This document shows positions 1 to 9,299 of a stretch of DNA of 64,000 nucleotides, in pieces (the first letter of the stretch is position 1; every line of letters starts with the position of its first letter). The stretch is from Thalassospira lohafexi (GTDB lineage: Bacteria; Pseudomonadota; Alphaproteobacteria; Rhodospirillales; Thalassospiraceae). The stretch is taken from assembly GCF_002844275.1 (NCBI RefSeq), contig NZ_NXGX01000012.1, positions 1 through 64,000 of the forward strand, written 5' to 3'. The position numbers and the translations under genes are program-made. The notes under the pieces were generated by a model. That model saw nothing but the letters and a program-made list of their open reading frames with translations. It ran no database searches and was not told where the DNA came from.

Positions 1-1161
1 GCCGCCAGCCGAACGGGCCGGAGGTGCTGCATGGAATTCGTGATTTTCGTCGATGGCAATGTCCTGTTTGATCAGTCGTTCAATGTTGCGCAGCAAACGA
101 ATGTCACGCGGTTCACAGAACGCAATTGCAATCCCTTCGGCACTGCCACGACCGGTACGACCGATACGGTGAACATAGCTGTCGGCATCTTGCGGCAGGT
201 CATAGTTCACAACGTGGGTAATACCCGGAACGTCAATACCACGGGCCGCAACATCGGTTGCGATCAGAACCGGGAACTGGCCATTACGGAAATTACGCAG
301 GATTTTCTGACGGATGCGCTGCTGTTTGTCGCCATGGATAGCATCGCTATCAATGCCTTCATCGCGCAGCTGGAACGACAGTTCGTCAGCGTCTGCCTTG
401 GTTTTGGTGAAGACCAGAACGCGTTCGGTGTCATCACGTTTAAGAATCTGAACCAGAAGCTTGGTTTTGTCGTGACGTTTCACGAACATACCAATCTGGG
501 TCACACGTTCGGTGACACTTGCCTGCGGTGCGGTTTCAACCTTGACCGGATCGCGCAGAAGGCGGTCGGTCAGATGTTTGACTTCTGCTGGCATGGTTGC
601 CGAGAACATCACGGTCTGATGTTTGTGCGGCAACTGCTGTGCAACGGTCAGAACGTCTTCGGAGAAGCCCATGTCGAGCATACGGTCGGCTTCATCAAGG
701 ATGAAGACTTCGACGTCGTCGAAACGGATCGTATTACGCGACATGTGATCAAGCAGACGACCCGGGGTCGCAACCAGGATATCAACGCCACGGCGCAGTT
801 CCTGAATCTGCGGGCCCATCGGGGAACCACCGAAAACAACAGATGAGAAAAGGCGGATGCCTTTTTTGAAATCACGCAGGCACTGGCCAATCTGGGTTGC
901 CAGTTCACGGGTCGGCGCAAGGATAACTGCGCGCGGCTGGCCCGGTTTTGGACGCTGCGGATTTTCAGCAAGACGCTGCAGCAACGGAAGGCAGAACGCA
1001 GCGGTTTTACCGCCACCCGTATGGGAAATACCCATAAGGTCGTGCCCTTCGAGAAGTGCCGGGATCGTAGCAGCCTGAATTTCAGTCGGTGCGGTGAAAC
1101 CGGAAGCTTCAACATTGCGCAGCAGGGGCTCGATAAGCTTGAGCCCTTCAAAATTAGTCAT
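1..1161 (-). CDS. DEAD-box ATP-dependent RNA helicase, 3' end beyond window
   Basis: ATP-driven RNA unwinding, RhlE-like, probably in ribosome assembly or RNA turnover. The 387 codons present hold the whole two-domain helicase core: Q motif (GFTAPTEIQ, residues 21-29), Walker A as HTGGGKT (47-53), PTRELA, TPGR, DEAD, SAT, then ATDVAARGID and HRIGRTGR in the second domain. The first glycine-rich motif reads SHTGGGKT rather than the commoner AQTGSGKT. The frame stays open through position 1, so the C-terminal tail, usually basic and low-complexity in this family, is missing. The start ATG at 1161 has a weak AAGGA-type ribosome site upstream. The neighbouring chemoreceptor is divergent. The family is certain; the exact paralogue is not. 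Confidence 0.93.
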   Translation of the reverse strand, partial: MTNFEGLKLIEPLLRNVEASGFTAPTEIQAATIPALLEGHDLMGISHTGGGKTAAFCLPLLQRLAENPQRPKPGQPRAVILAPTRELATQIGQCLRDFKKGIRLFSSVVFGGSPMGPQIQELRRGVDILVATPGRLLDHMSRNTIRFDDVEVFILDEADRMLDMGFSEDVLTVAQQLPHKHQTVMFSATMPAEVKHLTDRLLRDPVKVETAPQASVTERVTQIGMFVKRHDKTKLLVQILKRDDTERVLVFTKTKADADELSFQLRDEGIDSDAIHGDKQQRIRQKILRNFRNGQFPVLIATDVAARGIDVPGITHVVNYDLPQDADSYVHRIGRTGRGSAEGIAIAFCEPRDIRLLRNIERLIKQDIAIDENHEFHAAPPARSAGG

Positions 1162-1542
1162 AAAGGAAAGTCCTTACGTTATCCGGTGGCGACATGTTAA
1201 CGCCAATGACGCCTGCTCATACGCAATCAAGACCGGTAACGCGGCAAAGAAGCCACTGCGTCGGACCCTGCAAGAGAGGCAAATGATGTGAGGCCACAAC
1301 GTCATCACGCTGTAACCACCCTCCTCGCCTTTGATACAGTTCCTGACAGCTGATTCTGTCTTTGCAAGCGAAGGAATGAGCCGGGTGATACAGGCCCTTT
1401 GAAACAATGTCAATCAAAGCCAACGCCGATCAGCCATGCAAAAACGCATTTGGACGTAATATATCTTCGAGAATTAACTGTTCTGTTTACAATTCATGGT
1501 CCCATAATCGTTATGTGACATGTGCTTAACAAGGGGACGGAC
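1162..1542. other. divergent intergenic region, helicase/chemoreceptor
   Basis: About 380 bases separate the divergent helicase and chemoreceptor genes. Open frames here have no family signature or good ribosome site. It presumably carries both promoters and a helicase 5' leader. A weak TTTACA at 1486-1491 lies upstream of the chemoreceptor, but no convincing -10 follows. I see no riboswitch or RNA gene. Confidence 0.4.
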
Positions 1543-3213
1543 ATGCGATTTCGTGTTGTGACGGGGATTTTTTCAATCCCGGCAATTTGCCTACTGACGC
1601 TGCTGGCGATTATTTTCACGGTTGCGCTTAATTACCAGACCAGCCTTCGGAACGGAAAGTTTGAACAGATTTCGCATCTGACCGAAGGGGCGGTCACGAT
1701 CGTCGATTCTTATGTTGCCAAGGCAAAATCAGGTGAGATGAGCGAAGCCGATGCCAAGGCCGCCGCCCTTGGTATTCTCAATGCGTATCGCTTTGACGGG
1801 GCCAACTACATCTTTGCCAGTGACTATGGCCACTGCATGGTTCTGGATCCGCTGAGCCCTGAAGACGTTGGTAAATGTAATCCCGACAGCAAAGTGCGCA
1901 CCATGATCGTCAAAACCGCACAGGCCGGTGGCGGGATCATCACCTATGAAACCAAGAAACCCGGCGAAGGTGACCGACTGATTGAAAAGGCGGCCTATGT
2001 CCGCCCGATCAAGGAGTGGAACTGGGCGCTGGGGGCTGGCGTTTATATGGATGACGTACAGTCGGAATTCCTGACCATCATGCAGCGTATTGCGATTATT
2101 TCGGTGATCGCCATCGTGATTGCCGGCGTTATTTCCTGGTTCGTCGGGTCACGTATTGCCTCAAGCATCAAGGGCCTGAACACGTCCATTCGGACCATTG
2201 CGGAAGGCAACTACACCGCCGAGGTCGATAGCAACTCTCACTTCACCGAGATTAGCGACATGGCGGCAGGTGTTCTTGCCCTGCGCGATAAATCGGCACA
2301 GGCCCAGCAACTTGAAGCCGATGCTGCCGTTCAGAAACAGAAATCCGAACAGGAACGCCGGTCAAACATCCGTGCGATTGCAGAAAAACTTGAAAGCGAA
2401 GTGGGCGGCATCGCCGGTGCGGTCAACAGTTCTGTCGGGCGCAGCAACGATCTTTCGGTCAGCATGGCGCAAAATGCCGATGGTATCCTTGGCCAGAGCC
2501 AGCAGGTTGCATCGGCCGCCGGTGAGGTTTCGCAGAACGTTGATGCGGTTGCCGCCGCGACCGAGGAACTTTCATCCTCGATCACGGAAATCAATGTTCA
2601 GATTTCGCAGATGTCAAACACGGTGGAACGTGCCACCGATGAAAGCCAAAGTGCGTCAAACGATGTCGCGGGCCTGTCCGATACGGTTGAAAAGATCAAG
2701 GAAATCATTGGCCTGATCAATGATATTGCCGGTCAGACCAACCTTCTGGCGCTGAACGCAACGATTGAGGCGGCGCGCGCAGGCGAAGCGGGCAAAGGCT
2801 TTGCCGTGGTGGCAAACGAGGTCAAAAACCTTGCGACCCAGACCGCAAAGGCCACCGACGAAATCGCCGCCCAGATCAACGACATTGTCGATGGTACCGA
2901 ACGGGCGGTAACGGGTATTTCGCGGGTTTCAGAAACCATCGAACAGGTGCGTGGTGCCTCCACCGCGATTGCCGCGGCCATTGAAGAACAAGGTGCGGCA
3001 ACTCAGGAAATTTCGGGCAATGCCAACCGCAGTGCGGATGGTGTGAAACAGATTTCGCACAGTGTCGATGAAACCATGAAAAGCGCGCAAAGCACGACCG
3101 AGGATGCCGCCGAACTGAAATCGGCATCCGAAGAGCTTTCGAGCCGTTCGGCCGAACTGACCCAGATCATCAAGCGGTTCTCAAGCGATCTGATCAAACA
3201 GTCGGAAAGTTAA
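1543..3213 (+). CDS. methyl-accepting chemotaxis protein with single-cache sensor
   Basis: Transmembrane chemoreceptor that passes periplasmic ligand binding to CheA/CheW. The 556 residues read in order: membrane segment (about 8-30), periplasmic cache-type domain (about 35-180, with [13 protein letters not shown] and a second half around [17 protein letters not shown]), second membrane segment (about 187-208), HAMP linker, and a cytoplasmic methyl-accepting domain with the conserved hairpin tip ([26 protein letters not shown], quoted in part) and E/Q-rich methylation helices. The ATG at 1543 is preferred over an in-frame GTG at 1522 because AAGGGG lies 7 bases upstream of it. The ligand is unknown. 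It is a lone receptor without che genes nearby. A strong terminator follows. Confidence 0.95.
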   Translation: MRFRVVTGIFSIPAICLLTLLAIIFTVALNYQTSLRNGKFEQISHLTEGAVTIVDSYVAKAKSGEMSEADAKAAALGILNAYRFDGANYIFASDYGHCMVLDPLSPEDVGKCNPDSKVRTMIVKTAQAGGGIITYETKKPGEGDRLIEKAAYVRPIKEWNWALGAGVYMDDVQSEFLTIMQRIAIISVIAIVIAGVISWFVGSRIASSIKGLNTSIRTIAEGNYTAEVDSNSHFTEISDMAAGVLALRDKSAQAQQLEADAAVQKQKSEQERRSNIRAIAEKLESEVGGIAGAVNSSVGRSNDLSVSMAQNADGILGQSQQVASAAGEVSQNVDAVAAATEELSSSITEINVQISQMSNTVERATDESQSASNDVAGLSDTVEKIKEIIGLINDIAGQTNLLALNATIEAARAGEAGKGFAVVANEVKNLATQTAKATDEIAAQINDIVDGTERAVTGISRVSETIEQVRGASTAIAAAIEEQGAATQEISGNANRSADGVKQISHSVDETMKSAQSTTEDAAELKSASEELSSRSAELTQIIKRFSSDLIKQSES

Positions 3214-3236
3214 GTCCGTCGGACGTCTGACATTTT

Positions 3237-3271
3237 AAAGGGCCGGTCTTGCAAAAGACCGGCCCTTTTTT
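3237..3271. terminator. bidirectional intrinsic terminator, MCP / pheA
   Basis: A perfect GC-rich stem (AAAGGGCCGGTCTT ... AAGACCGGCCCTTT) with a GCAA loop is followed by a T run. It sits between the convergent chemoreceptor and pheA genes and can serve both. Confidence 0.9.
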
Positions 3272-3299
3272 CGTGGCGTGCTCTACATGCTGCGGGGGA

Positions 3300-4160
3300 T
3301 TATTCGGCAGGCAAATCGTTTTCGCGGCGGAATGTGTGGGCCGGATAAACACCGAGAATGCGGACTTCATGGGAGAAGAATTGCAGTTCTTCAAGCGCGT
3401 GGCGCAGACCAAGCTGTTCGGGATGGGCTTCGACCTCGGCGAAAAACTGGGTCGCGGTGAAGTGGCCCTCGACCATATAGCTTTCGAGCTTGGTCATATT
3501 GATGCCATTGGTGGCAAACCCGCCCAGCGCCTTGTATAGGGCGGCCGCCACGTTGCGCACCCGAAAGACAAAACTTGTCACAACCGGGGTGCCGTCATTG
3601 GCGATATTGAGCGGATCGCGGGCCAGAATGATAAAGCGCGTTGTGTTGTGTGCGGCGTCTTCGACTTCGGTGCGCAGGATATCAAGGCCATAAATCTCGG
3701 CCGCAAGGGCCGGAGCGATGGCGGCAATCGATTTATCACCAAGATCAGCAACTTCCTTGGCACAGCCTGCCGTATCGGAACCGACAACCGTGTTTACACC
3801 CAGTTCTTTGCGCAATTTGCGGCATTGGCCCAGCGCATGAACGTGGCTGCGGATTTCCTTGATTTCTTCGATTCTGGTTCCCGGCACGGCCACAAGGGCG
3901 TGATTGATCCGAAGGAACGTCTCGCCAATGATGTGCACACCCGACTCGGGCAAGATATGGTGCACATCGGCCACGCGCCCGGCGAGTGTGTTGTCAATCG
4001 GGATGACGGCCAGTTCAACATCGCCGTCTTCCAGTGCACTAAAGGCGCCTTCAAAGGTCCGGTAGGGTACGGTGGTTGCACCCGGAAAAGCACGCCGGGC
4101 AGCCTGATCGGAATAGGCCCCGTGCATTCCCTGAAAAGCGATCCTTTGTTGCGCGGTCAT
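3300..4160 (-). CDS. pheA: prephenate dehydratase
   Basis: Converts prephenate to phenylpyruvate in phenylalanine synthesis. The 286 residues comprise the catalytic PDT domain (IAFQGMHGAYSDQAARRAFPG at the N-terminus, SDTAGCAKEVADL, and the TRF motif in HNTTRFIILAR) and a C-terminal ACT domain with the ESYMVEGHFTATQFFAEVEAH-type motif (quoted in part) that normally binds phenylalanine for feedback control. The length matches monofunctional alphaproteobacterial enzymes, with no chorismate mutase domain. The start at 4160 has AGGAAAC upstream; the frame runs further 5' but without homology. kdsB lies 70 bases upstream on the same strand, the usual alphaproteobacterial kdsB-pheA pair. Confidence 0.96.
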   Translation of the reverse strand: MTAQQRIAFQGMHGAYSDQAARRAFPGATTVPYRTFEGAFSALEDGDVELAVIPIDNTLAGRVADVHHILPESGVHIIGETFLRINHALVAVPGTRIEEIKEIRSHVHALGQCRKLRKELGVNTVVGSDTAGCAKEVADLGDKSIAAIAPALAAEIYGLDILRTEVEDAAHNTTRFIILARDPLNIANDGTPVVTSFVFRVRNVAAALYKALGGFATNGINMTKLESYMVEGHFTATQFFAEVEAHPEQLGLRHALEELQFFSHEVRILGVYPAHTFRRENDLPAE

Positions 4161-4230
4161 CTGGTTGTTTCCTGATACGTCAAAAGTGTTTTCGTCACGA
4201 ACTTCAAGTGTTTGGGATAGAAAACCCCAA

Positions 4231-4971
4231 TTACGCGCCCAGCACAAGGCGTGCGCGTTCAAGGTCCTCTGGGGTGTCGACCCCCAAGGGCACGCCATCG
4301 ACCAATGCGACGGCAATCACCATGCCATTTTCAAGGGCGCGCAACTGTTCAAGCCGTTCGCGTTTTTCAAGCTCGGCCGGGGGCAATGCGACAAAACGAT
4401 CAAGGGCCGCACGGCGATAGGTATAAAGACCGATGTGATGATAAAGCGGACCATCACCAAACGGTGCGGTCGCGCGGGTGAAATAAAGGGCGCGTGCGAC
4501 ACGCTGGCCGTTAAAGGCAACGACGGCCTTTACCACGTTGGGATTGTGGCGTTCTTCTTCGCGTTTGATTTCAGCCGCCAGGGTTGCGATATCGACCATC
4601 GGATCGGCAAGCGGATCAAACACCGCGCGGATGTCATCGGGCGAGATCGTCGGCAGATCGCCCTGCACATTGACCACCGCATCATATGTGCCATCGGGAT
4701 CGAATGTTTGCAGAGCCTGATGCACACGGTCCGAGCCACTTGGCAAATCGGGATCGGTCAGAACCGCGATGCCGCCTGCGGCCTCAATCACATCGACAAT
4801 TTCCTGTTCAGCGCAGGCGACCAGCACCGGGCCGATTTCGGCCTCCATCGCGCGACGCCAGACCTGCACAATCATCGGCGCGCCACAGATGTCGGCCAGC
4901 GGCTTGTTGGGCAGACGCATGGACGCCATACGGGCAGGAATAACAACAACAGGATTGCGCGGCGTCGACAT
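4231..4971 (-). CDS. kdsB: 3-deoxy-manno-octulosonate cytidylyltransferase
   Basis: Activates KDO with CTP to CMP-KDO for inner-core lipopolysaccharide, marking a Gram-negative cell. The 246 residues are the usual length. The N-terminal nucleotide-binding signature [20 protein letters not shown] is complete, followed by VNVQGDLP, the metal-binding GDLP region, and a C-terminal [14 protein letters not shown]. The start at 4971 (STPRNPVVV) is chosen because GGAG lies about 8 bases upstream and the longer frame (to 5094) adds 41 residues without homology. It is first in the kdsB-pheA unit and divergent from cycM. Confidence 0.96.
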   Translation of the reverse strand: MSTPRNPVVVIPARMASMRLPNKPLADICGAPMIVQVWRRAMEAEIGPVLVACAEQEIVDVIEAAGGIAVLTDPDLPSGSDRVHQALQTFDPDGTYDAVVNVQGDLPTISPDDIRAVFDPLADPMVDIATLAAEIKREEERHNPNVVKAVVAFNGQRVARALYFTRATAPFGDGPLYHHIGLYTYRRAALDRFVALPPAELEKRERLEQLRALENGMVIAVALVDGVPLGVDTPEDLERARLVLGA

Positions 4972-5280
4972 TTTGGAACTCCGGTCAGGCAGCAGGGCCA
5001 TATAGCGTGCCATATAGTTAGCCACATTTTGATTTCGCGCAAAGCATGCATGTTGCGCAAGATGCCAAAACATGGCTGTGAATCGGCGGGACAATAGCCG
5101 GTTTCAGGCAATAGGCAAAAGACAGAATCGTTTTTGCGGCAATCACGCGGGCCAGAGCCCAAAATTGTGCTAGACGAAAGTCTACTGCCTTTTGTTTTCG
5201 CCTTTATGTTTAAGAAAGGTTGATGCAAATCTCTGAAACGTATAGTTTCCCACCGATCAGTTTTGCCTGCTGTCACATGC

Positions 5281-5304
5281 GTGTTGCGTAAATTGGCGCA
5301 ACAC
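5281..5304. promoter_or_regulatory. hyphenated palindrome in the cycM/kdsB divergent region
   Basis: GTGTTGCG and CGCAACAC form a perfect 8-bp inverted repeat spaced by 8 bases, 77 bases upstream of the cycM start. It lies in the 409-base divergent region 4972-5380, which otherwise shows no gene. The symmetry resembles a dimeric regulator site. The regulator and the regulated direction are unknown. Confidence 0.4.
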
Positions 5305-5380
5305 TAGGGGGACGCATGGGTAATCTGGTCTTTATTATAAAAGAAACCTGAGAGTGATTAGGCTGTAACGGGGTCCCGTC

Positions 5381-6070
5381 ATGAACACGATGGAAATCAA
5401 CAAGATCGTCGCCGGAGTCATTTGTGCCGTGCTTTTGGTAGTGGTTGTCGGGAAAATTGGTGGCGCACTTGTCCATCCCGAAGAGCTGGAAGCACCGGTT
5501 TATCCATTCTCCGAGGATGTGATGGCGGGCGCAAATACCGATGCCGCGGCGCCAAGCGAACCGGCAGGACCGGAACCGATCCTTGCCATGCTGGCATCTG
5601 CTGACCTTGGTCAGGGCGAAAAAGTCTTTAAGAAATGCGCATCCTGCCATGATGCGGAAAAAGGCGGTCCGAATAAAACCGGCCCGAACCTGTATGGCAT
5701 CGTTGGCGCGCACTTTGCGCATAAAGACGATTTTTCCTATTCTGACGGCATGGCCAACCATGGCGGCAGCTGGGATTTTGCCAAGTTGAACGAGTTCCTT
5801 TACAAACCGCGCGATTTTATCGACGGCACGAAAATGAGCTTTGGCGGCCTGTCAAAGGCATCTGACCGCGCAAACGTCATTGCCTGGCTGAACAGCAAGT
5901 CTGACAGCCCGATGGCCTATCCGGATCCGGCGGAAGCCGCAGAAGCAGCCCCAGCTGAAGACGCTGCTGCACCGGCAGAGGATGCTGCGCAAGCAGCCCC
6001 GGCTGAAGATGCGGCACCGGCAGAAGGTGATGCAGCCCCAGCCGAAGGCGACGCAGCACCAGCGCAGTAA
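5381..6070 (+). CDS. cycM: membrane-anchored cytochrome c (CycM-type)
   Basis: Class I c-type cytochrome that likely carries electrons from the bc1 complex to terminal oxidases at the periplasmic face. An uncleaved N-terminal anchor (about residues 8-28, IVAGVICAVLLVVVVGKIGG) precedes the haem domain. The haem motif is CASCH (C86, C89, H90) and the probable axial Met is M152 in GTKMSFGG. The TGPNLYGIVG segment is typical of the family. The last roughly 45 residues are an Ala/Pro/Glu-rich tail of imperfect APAEDAA / APAEGDA repeats. The gene is divergent from kdsB, as in many alphaproteobacteria. No SD is obvious before the ATG. Confidence 0.92.
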   Translation: MNTMEINKIVAGVICAVLLVVVVGKIGGALVHPEELEAPVYPFSEDVMAGANTDAAAPSEPAGPEPILAMLASADLGQGEKVFKKCASCHDAEKGGPNKTGPNLYGIVGAHFAHKDDFSYSDGMANHGGSWDFAKLNEFLYKPRDFIDGTKMSFGGLSKASDRANVIAWLNSKSDSPMAYPDPAEAAEAAPAEDAAAPAEDAAQAAPAEDAAPAEGDAAPAEGDAAPAQ

Positions 6071-6116
6071 CGGGCCTTAAACTGGACAGATTTTTCTGAT
6101 CAGACATTGATTTTTT

Positions 6117-6145
6117 ACAGGGGACAGGTAACTGTCCCCTGTTTT
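6117..6145 (+). terminator. intrinsic terminator after cycM
   Basis: A perfect 11-bp stem (ACAGGGGACAG / CTGTCCCCTGT, loop GTAA) is followed by TTTTC, 46 bases after the cycM stop. Confidence 0.85.
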
Positions 6146-6234
6146 CGTTTCAGGGCTGGTTTTGGCCCTGTCTGATCGCGTCTTTCTTGCCGATTTAGAC
6201 GCCGCGCCATCAACCATCACAGGGATGTGCCTTC

Positions 6235-7017
6235 ATGGAAGATCTCGAGCCGTTTCTGACCATTGCCCACAAACTGGCCGATGCCGCCCGCCCGGTCGTG
6301 CGCAAATATTACCGCACCCCGGTTGCGGTTGATGTGAAGGCCGATGACAGCCCGGTCACCATTGCCGACCGCGAAGTCGAACGCACCATGCGCGAGATTC
6401 TGGGGGCCGAGCTTCCGGATCACGGGATTTTGGGCGAAGAATACGGTCGTGAGAATATGGACGCGGATTATGTCTGGGTGCTGGATCCGATTGACGGCAC
6501 CAAGTCGTTCATTTCCGGCAAGCCAAGCTTTGCCACCCTGATTGCGCTTTGCCACAAAGGCAAACCGGTTCTGGGCATCATTGATCAGGCGATCACCGAT
6601 GAACGCTGGGTCGGCGTTATGGGACAGGCCAGCACCATGAACGGCACCGAGATCAGTGCGCGCGACTGCGAAGACCTTAAATCCGCGACCTTCTTTACCA
6701 CCGCACCCGAACTGTTTCGCGGCGATGCGGCCAAGGCCTATGACGCGGTTTCAACCAAATGCCGGGTGCCGATGTATGGGGTGGATGCCTATGCCTATGG
6801 GCTGACGGCCCTTGGTCTGGCCGATACGGTGGTTGAAACCGGGATGCAGGCGTATGATTTCTGCGCCCTTGTGCCCGTGGTTGAAGGGGCTGGCGGGGTG
6901 ATGAGTGACTGGTCAGGCAACCCATTGACCATGGAGAGTGCCGGGGACGTTATTGCCAGTGGCGATGCGCGGTGCCATCACGATGTTTTGGTCACCATCA
7001 AAGCCGCAATGGCCTAA
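6235..7017 (+). CDS. hisN: histidinol-phosphatase, inositol monophosphatase family (copy 1)
   Basis: Mg-dependent phosphatase, most likely removing phosphate from L-histidinol phosphate in histidine synthesis. The 260 residues carry the family metal ligands: GEE (67-69), DPIDGT (84-89) and the C-terminal AYDFCALVPVVEGAGG, which matches the YDF-LV/P-VEGAGG form of HisN-type rather than SuhB-type enzymes. The start ATG at 6235 lies 90 bases after the cycM terminator. A close paralogue follows 89 bases downstream on the same strand. Substrate assignment rests on the family; with two copies, one may act on another sugar or inositol phosphate. Confidence 0.88.
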   Translation: MEDLEPFLTIAHKLADAARPVVRKYYRTPVAVDVKADDSPVTIADREVERTMREILGAELPDHGILGEEYGRENMDADYVWVLDPIDGTKSFISGKPSFATLIALCHKGKPVLGIIDQAITDERWVGVMGQASTMNGTEISARDCEDLKSATFFTTAPELFRGDAAKAYDAVSTKCRVPMYGVDAYAYGLTALGLADTVVETGMQAYDFCALVPVVEGAGGVMSDWSGNPLTMESAGDVIASGDARCHHDVLVTIKAAMA

Positions 7018-7106
7018 CCTGGCCTATCCACTTGGGCCTGATTAATTTCTGCGACCCGCCAACTTGCCACTTGCCACCCGCCATCCGCCCAACAGGAGCC
7101 CCGACA

Positions 7107-7898
7107 ATGACCAATTCCCATCCGTTTCTGGCCATGGCGCACAAGCTGGCCGATGTCGCCCGGCCTGTTTTGCAAAGCTACTACCGCAAGCCGGTGGAAA
7201 TTGACGTTAAGGGTGACGCAAGCCTTGTCACCATTGCGGACCGGGAAATTGAGCGCGCGATGCGCGACATGATCAATGCCGAGCTTCCCGATCATGGGAT
7301 TCTGGGCGAAGAACACGGATCAGAAAACCTTGATGCGGAATATGTCTGGGTGCTGGACCCGATTGACGGGACCAAATCGTTCATCGCCGGCAAGCCCAGC
7401 TTTAACACCCTGATTTCCCTGTGTCAGAACGGCAAACCGGTGCTGGGCCTGATTGATCAGGCGATTTTGGATGAACGCTGGATCGGGGTGACCGGACAGG
7501 CCAGCACGCTGAACGACAAGCCGATCAAGGCGCGCGCCTGTAAACATTTAAAAGATGCGACCATTTTCACCACCGGACCGGATCTTTTCATCACAACAAA
7601 GGCCATTGCCGGATATAAAGCGGCATTTGGGGCAGCACGCCATCCAATTTACGGCATTGATTCATATGGCTATGGCCTGATTGCCATGGGATTTGGTGAT
7701 GTCTTGGTTGAGTCTAACCTGCAACCCTATGATTTCTGTGCCGCCGTGCCGGTCATTGAAGGGGCGGGCGGGGTGATTACCGATTGGGATGGCCGGGCAT
7801 TGACCATCAACAGTGGTGATCTGGTGATTGCCAGTGGCGATGCCCGGTGTCACGGCGAAGGACTTGATGTGTTGCAGGCAGCCACCGCCAGATCATAG
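7107..7898 (+). CDS. histidinol-phosphatase-like protein (copy 2)
   Basis: Tandem paralogue of the gene before it: 263 residues with all catalytic motifs kept at the same positions (GEE, DPIDGT from residue 84, PYDFCAAVPVIEGAGG). The two proteins align along their whole length, and stretches such as VWVLDPIDGTKSFI are identical, so this is a local duplication. The start at 7107 has AGGAG 8 bases upstream; the longer frame reaching 6972 overlaps copy 1 and is not supported. The stop codon lies inside the first unit of an 8-bp tandem repeat, so repeat slippage cannot alter the protein. Both copies look functional. Confidence 0.86.
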   Translation: MTNSHPFLAMAHKLADVARPVLQSYYRKPVEIDVKGDASLVTIADREIERAMRDMINAELPDHGILGEEHGSENLDAEYVWVLDPIDGTKSFIAGKPSFNTLISLCQNGKPVLGLIDQAILDERWIGVTGQASTLNDKPIKARACKHLKDATIFTTGPDLFITTKAIAGYKAAFGAARHPIYGIDSYGYGLIAMGFGDVLVESNLQPYDFCAAVPVIEGAGGVITDWDGRALTINSGDLVIASGDARCHGEGLDVLQAATARS

Positions 7899-7980
7899 TC
7901 CCATAGTCCCATAGTCCCATAGTCCCATAGTCCCATAGTCCTATAGTCCTATAGTCCTATAGTCCTATAGTCCTATAGTC
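7895..7980. repeat. 8-bp tandem repeat array, two variants
   Basis: Five perfect ATAGTCCC units (7895-7934) are followed by five ATAGTCCT units (7935-7974) and a partial ATAGTC. The array begins at the stop codon of the second hisN-like gene and ends 73 bases before the antiporter ATG, so it lies in the antiporter leader or promoter region. The block arrangement suggests expansion by slipped-strand replication of two variants. Confidence 0.95.
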
Positions 7981-8053
7981 GGGCCTATATGCCTTTCCTG
8001 TCACAGCGGTTTAGGGCACTATCGCCAGACGGATCAAGAAGTTAGGCAGCATC

Positions 8054-9280
8054 ATGTTCGAATGGGTGATCATCCTTTTTCTCGGATCGGGGCTGATATA
8101 CGGGCTGCAATCGCGCCGGTTACAGCGGCGCAGCATTTCATCGCCGATGGTGATGGTGCTTGCCGGGGCTCTGATTGCCCTGCCACTTGGCATCTGGCAC
8201 GAAGCACCATTGGCCCCGCTGGCTGATCGCATTCATTTCGCCACCGGCTTTGCCGAGATGACGCTGGCGATTATCCTGTTTCTGGATGCAGCCGTGCTTG
8301 ATTACCGCAAGGAACGCCCGGCATTGCGCCTTGCCAACCGGTTGCTTTTGGTGGGATTGCCGCTGACCATCGGGGTGACATGGGCGTTTATCATCGGGAT
8401 TGATCCAACGATTGGTATTTTACCCGCCCTTATTCTGGCCCTGATTGTCAGCCCGACCGATGCGGCCCTTGGCCAGCCGGTTTTCGAAAATAAAAAAGTC
8501 CCCGATGCGGTGCGCCAGGGCATTAACATCGAAAGCGGTTTGAATGACGGGCTGGTGTTGCCGGTCTTTACCACTGCGGTGTTGTTTGAGGCCGAATTAC
8601 TTGGCGAAGGGCCCGGCAACTGGATCCGTGAAGCGGTGATGGAAATTTCCATCGGGGCCGGGGTTGGCATTCTGACCGGGATCGTCATTGGGTATGTGGT
8701 TAATCATGCGGTCACCCATCGCACCATTCTTGATCGGTTTGAACGGCTTTTGGGGGTGTTATCGGCCCTGTTTATTTATTTTCTGTCGGAAAAGCTTGGT
8801 GGCAACGGGTTTGTTGCCGCCTTTGCCGGGGGATTGGCGCTTAACATCACAAGCGACAAGGTGCGCGATGCGATTGAAAGCTTTGGCGAGGCCGAGTCAG
8901 AGCTTTTGACCATGCTGACCTTCTTTATCTTTGGCCTGCTGGTTGTGCCCGCCGTTTACGGGCTTTGGACGTGGCAAATGGTTGTTTTCTCGGTCGCGAG
9001 CCTTGTGGTTTTGCGGCCCGTCTGTGTGTGGATTTGCATGATCGGGAGCCCCTACTCACTGGCCGAAAAGCTTTATATCGGCTGGTTCGGGCCGCGCGGG
9101 ATTGCCTCGATCATTTATTTGCTGATCATGGCCACCATGATTGACCCAAGCGGGCATGAAACGATTTATGCCGCGGTTGTGATGATTGTCTGTATCAGCA
9201 TCATCGCCCATGGACTTAGTGCCGCCCCGCTGTCGCGCGCGCTGGTGACGCATCTGGCACGCACATCAAAATCATCCTGA
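8054..9280 (+). CDS. CPA1-type cation:proton antiporter
   Basis: Predicted inner-membrane Na+ or K+/H+ exchanger for pH and ion homeostasis. The 408 residues form about 12 hydrophobic segments with the central ion-site motif SPTDAALGQPV and the downstream NIESGLNDGLVLP segment characteristic of NhaP/CPA1 proteins. There is no cytoplasmic regulatory tail, unlike the second antiporter at 11944-13929. The start ATG at 8054 has only a weak ribosome site. The promoter region contains the 8-bp repeat array, whose length could affect expression. It converges with a LysE-type gene 19 bases downstream. The ion is not predictable from sequence alone. Confidence 0.88.
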   Translation: MFEWVIILFLGSGLIYGLQSRRLQRRSISSPMVMVLAGALIALPLGIWHEAPLAPLADRIHFATGFAEMTLAIILFLDAAVLDYRKERPALRLANRLLLVGLPLTIGVTWAFIIGIDPTIGILPALILALIVSPTDAALGQPVFENKKVPDAVRQGINIESGLNDGLVLPVFTTAVLFEAELLGEGPGNWIREAVMEISIGAGVGILTGIVIGYVVNHAVTHRTILDRFERLLGVLSALFIYFLSEKLGGNGFVAAFAGGLALNITSDKVRDAIESFGEAESELLTMLTFFIFGLLVVPAVYGLWTWQMVVFSVASLVVLRPVCVWICMIGSPYSLAEKLYIGWFGPRGIASIIYLLIMATMIDPSGHETIYAAVVMIVCISIIAHGLSAAPLSRALVTHLARTSKSS

Positions 9281-9299
9281 TATTTGGGGTAAATTCCGC

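Noticed and set aside
31-846. Long + strand open frame across the helicase region
   Set aside because: It is the antisense shadow of the DEAD-box helicase, whose minus-strand frame shows every helicase motif.
7895-7980. CRISPR array
   Set aside because: Units are 8 bp with no spacers and there are no cas genes; it is a simple tandem repeat.
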